Below the pieces are notes generated by a model. The model saw only the letters and a program-made list of their open reading frames with translations. It was not told the DNA's origin and searched no databases. Source: UBA8529 sp964390565 (GTDB taxonomy: Bacteria > Bacteroidota > Bacteroidia > Bacteroidales > Tenuifilaceae). Taken from it: 64,000 bases of DNA. The number at the start of each line of letters is the position of its first letter. Position 1 is the stretch's first letter. Where the stretch lies: assembly GCA_964390565.1 (NCBI GenBank), contig CAYMII010000006.1, positions 1 through 64,000 of the forward strand, written 5' to 3'. Positions 61,507 to 64,000 of this stretch are shown here, in pieces. The position numbers and the translations under genes are program-made.

Positions 61507-63480
61507 ATGAAAAAACTCTTAATATTTCTCCCTGCAATTATAGGTCTTTTATGGTCTTGTGACCCAATGGAAGATACCTATAATACACTTGACAACGAGA
61601 AGAAGCCTTATAGTGAAAGCAATAGAGCCTACACTCTTGTTGCCGCAGATTATTCCACTGCTAGCAAAGCTGCTTTAGTTGATGCATTAAACGCATCTGA
61701 TACTTCAAATGCTAAGTTAATTGCATCTCAGTTAGCTTTTAACCCTCGTTTCACTGCAAATGATTATATGGCACCTGTCCTAACTAAAGTTTTCCCTGCA
61801 CTTAACGAGAAATCTTCTGCTATTGTAACTTATGCTTTTCAAGATAAACCAGCGTATTTGACAGACCTGTCTAAGATGGATATTCTTGAAGATACTATCT
61901 ACAGAGTAGCATGGACTGCAAGTGACTACGTAATGGCCTTTACTCCAGCGAAAACTGCTGCATCCAAACTTCCTAGCGTATTAGCTGCAATGTACCCAAC
62001 TCCACCCGCTAGTGGAACATATAAATTTATCGAGTATAACTATTCGTCTACAGAAGCTGTTTCTCAGTCTAATGACTTCAAATATTTTTATCAAGACTTT
62101 GCTTATCATACAGCGGCTCCATCACCCTATACCGCTATTGGAGAATTTGGTTGGATGAACAAAGACAGGCAAGGAACTCTAAAGTGGATGTGTAGAACTT
62201 CAAGTGGAAATAACTATGCTCAGTTTACTTCAAATGGTTCTGGAACAAAGAATGAAGCCTGGTTAATTTCAAAGAAAATAGATTTGCACTATTCAACTGC
62301 TCCAAAATTAACATTCAATGTTGCTGTTGGTTATTACAATGCTTTATGCTTAACTGTATTAATATCAACCGATTTTGATGGTAACACTTCTCATATAGCT
62401 AATGCAACCTGGACTGATATCTCTTCAAACTTCACTTTCCCAACAGGAACAGGAAGTGTTGGTGCTTTTGCAAGTGCAGGTGAAGCCGATTTAAGTGCTT
62501 ACGTTGACAAAAGAGTTTATATCGCATTTAAGTATACTGGTGATGGAAGAACAGATGCAGATCGTGGCGCAGATCCTTTGATGACTACAACTTATAGAAT
62601 TGATAACGTTAAGGTTTCTGAAACAAAAACTTCATTGTACATACCAAGTTCAGAGAGACAAATGGCTGTATACAAGTATAATGGAACCGCTTGGATTGTG
62701 CCAGCATCTACAGATCCTGTATTCCAGATTCTCTTACCTGCTGACTATACTGCAATGGGTTTGACTTCAGTTAATAGTACACAAGCACTAACTTATCTTC
62801 CACAATTCCTTGCTCAAAAGTACCCTTATGCACAAGCTGGCGATGTAAAAACCCTTGTTTACAAAACAGGAAGCAATGTTTATAGTTCAGCCGTATCTAA
62901 CTTCACATTAACAAACGGTGTATGGGTAACAAATACATTTAAGATTAACAAAACCGATCAGTTCGTTCATACAGGCGAGAAATGGATTTTCGATCCAACT
63001 GTTCGATTTACTCCTGGTTCTTCAGATTTTCAACTATTAGTTGATTGGGTTTATGCCAATAAAGGACGTTCATACGGTAGTTCATACGGTAATGATGAGT
63101 TCTACTATGGCGCTAGCGCTTATCAGAAGAATTTCGACCTCCGTGTTTCTACAAGAACACAATATAATGTTCCTGGTTATGCTGAGCTTACTACAACTGA
63201 GGAGAAAATTGCAAAGACTTGGAGCATGCTAGAAGAAGGTCTCATTCAACTTCTAGTTATAAAGTATCCTGCAGCTCAAACAGAAGTTACAGGAATCCCT
63301 ATCTACTATTGGGTAACATTCGGCACTTACGAAAATGATTTGGCTAAAAATACTTATGTTGGAATATTTAAGTGTTCAACACCAGGTACTCCTCCTGTTT
63401 TTGTAAGAGATAAAGCGTTTGAAGATGCTCAAGTTTCTGCTGGGACTTTAACCGCTACTCAAGTTGGATGGAATAGATAA
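61507..63480 (+). CDS. Lipoprotein partner of the TonB receptor (choice-of-anchor / DUF5017-like)
   Basis: Starting at the ATG at 61507 gives 657 residues with a lipoprotein signal peptide (KKLLIFLPAIIGLLWSC) whose Cys would be lipidated. A middle section (about 180-370) with WMNKDRQGTLKWMCRTSSGN, AWLISKKIDL and RIDNVKVSETK matches choice-of-anchor/DUF5017-type jelly-roll domains of Bacteroidota surface proteins. The C-terminal part (about 390-657) has further beta-rich domains. It lies directly behind the receptor gene and is probably co-transcribed and surface-exposed, capturing the receptor's ligand. No enzyme motif is seen. Confidence 0.8.
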   Translation: MKKLLIFLPAIIGLLWSCDPMEDTYNTLDNEKKPYSESNRAYTLVAADYSTASKAALVDALNASDTSNAKLIASQLAFNPRFTANDYMAPVLTKVFPALNEKSSAIVTYAFQDKPAYLTDLSKMDILEDTIYRVAWTASDYVMAFTPAKTAASKLPSVLAAMYPTPPASGTYKFIEYNYSSTEAVSQSNDFKYFYQDFAYHTAAPSPYTAIGEFGWMNKDRQGTLKWMCRTSSGNNYAQFTSNGSGTKNEAWLISKKIDLHYSTAPKLTFNVAVGYYNALCLTVLISTDFDGNTSHIANATWTDISSNFTFPTGTGSVGAFASAGEADLSAYVDKRVYIAFKYTGDGRTDADRGADPLMTTTYRIDNVKVSETKTSLYIPSSERQMAVYKYNGTAWIVPASTDPVFQILLPADYTAMGLTSVNSTQALTYLPQFLAQKYPYAQAGDVKTLVYKTGSNVYSSAVSNFTLTNGVWVTNTFKINKTDQFVHTGEKWIFDPTVRFTPGSSDFQLLVDWVYANKGRSYGSSYGNDEFYYGASAYQKNFDLRVSTRTQYNVPGYAELTTTEEKIAKTWSMLEEGLIQLLVIKYPAAQTEVTGIPIYYWVTFGTYENDLAKNTYVGIFKCSTPGTPPVFVRDKAFEDAQVSAGTLTATQVGWNR

Positions 63481-63503
63481 TTTTATCTTTAATTAATCAT
63501 ATT

Positions 63504-63535
63504 AAGCCTGTCGAGAAAATCTCGACAGGCTTTTT
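63504..63535 (+). terminator. Rho-independent terminator
   Basis: A perfect 12-bp stem (AAGCCTGTCGAG with CTCGACAGGCTT), loop AAAAT and T run, 24 bases after the lipoprotein stop. Confidence 0.92.
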
Positions 63536-63905
63536 CCTTGTTAATAACCTCTAACAACTCACCCTTGACTTTTTCTACCCTCTTGTGATTCTGCACCTTA
63601 ATCCTCATCATCTAAATACAATATCAATTACATACCACATCTCTCTGTATACGTGATAATTAAAGCATATCTAGATATGTTGATTTCATTAATTTTATTC
63701 ATTAAAAACCTCATTGTCAGCTCATCAAACTCAACAAAATCCTTACAAACTGAAAACTAATGCGTTTGTGTATTTATCTGAATTACTGATGATTGCCATG
63801 TTAATAACTATGATTTAATGTTAATATTTATGAGCTATAAACATAGCTTTCGATTAGCTTCTCTTTAATAACTTCGTAAAAGTTTTTTCGCTGGGAGAAT
63901 TTTAA

Positions 63906-64000
63906 CTAATTCTCTTTTTTTTCAGCTACATACAAAAACAGACCAAACACACCATAAGTAACACCTACAACCGGTATGAATAAGGAGGATAATGCAATCG
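63906..64000 (-). CDS. Possible C-terminus of a membrane protein (5' end beyond window)
   Basis: An open minus-strand frame of about 31 codons enters from the window end. It reads as one hydrophobic helix (SSLFIPVVGVTYGVFGLFLY) followed by VAEKKEN and a TAG stop. The composition looks protein-like, but the length is too short for certainty. Alternatively, a plus-strand gene may begin here: AAGGAGG at 63983-63989 stands before an ATG at 63992. Confidence 0.4.
   Translation of the reverse strand, partial: IALSSLFIPVVGVTYGVFGLFLYVAEKKEN

Larger units (their letters stand above)
63481..64000. other. Terminal region (520 bp), mostly non-coding
   Basis: After the terminator at 63504-63535, about 370 AT-rich bases show no gene, strong repeat or structured RNA. 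The last 95 bases may code on the minus strand. Confidence 0.55.

Noticed and set aside
58909..63480. Receptor-lipoprotein pair considered as SusC-SusD for glycans
   Set aside because: The lipoprotein lacks SusD/RagB features and there are no carbohydrate-active enzymes in the window, so a glycan role cannot be supported.

Overview
The window is AT-rich chromosomal DNA from a member of the Bacteroidota, probably a Bacteroidales-like lineage. The evidence is a TonB receptor with a carboxypeptidase-regulatory-like N-terminus, a Reg_prop/Y_Y_Y sensor, an HU-SPOR fusion protein, Gram-negative envelope genes (Kdo transferase) and several -7 boxes of the Bacteroidota form TAnnTTTG. No tRNA, rRNA, CRISPR array, insertion sequence or prophage structural gene was seen.

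Positions 1-25284 hold a surface-protein locus. Six large secreted proteins (the first cut by the window edge) are built from interchangeable parts: a Sec signal peptide, a shared N-terminal beta domain, optional collagen-like Gly-X-Y and NGT-repeat stretches, a 39-residue module with the core KGARGGFAVGG, a long array of either about 14-residue NVFIG-type or YadA-head-type repeats, and in five of six a C-terminal S74 chaperone domain with a coiled coil. Two tandem membrane-anchored von Willebrand factor A proteins lie on the opposite strand inside the locus. Nearly every gene has its own promoter gap and terminator, so they look like separately transcribed units.

Positions 25449-33308 hold a periplasmic-sensor SpoIIE-type phosphatase, an HU-SPOR membrane protein, a secreted transglutaminase-like protein with a second degenerate core, and cutC.

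Positions 33359-43004 form a complete phosphate regulon: phoB-phoR, a low-affinity Pit permease on the opposite strand, then phosphate-selective porin, pstS, pstC, pstA, pstB and phoU. Upstream of the porin are seven TTAAC-like hexamers with mostly 11-bp spacing, a probable PhoB binding array. PstC carries an extra periplasmic segment that resembles part of PstS, and a 93-bp inverted repeat separates pstS from pstC.

Positions 43093-58701 are mostly single housekeeping or accessory genes: a cation-diffusion-facilitator transporter, a three-domain acyl-ACP synthetase/ACP/acyltransferase, metG, an LD-carboxypeptidase, a DUF4412-like protein, a YraN nuclease-fold protein, an MmcQ/YjbR protein, a secreted unknown, an ECF sigma-factor cluster, a very large outer-membrane-like protein and the Kdo transferase. 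Positions 58909-63480 hold a TonB-dependent receptor and its partner lipoprotein. The last 520 bases hold a terminator and possibly the tail of a membrane protein on the minus strand.
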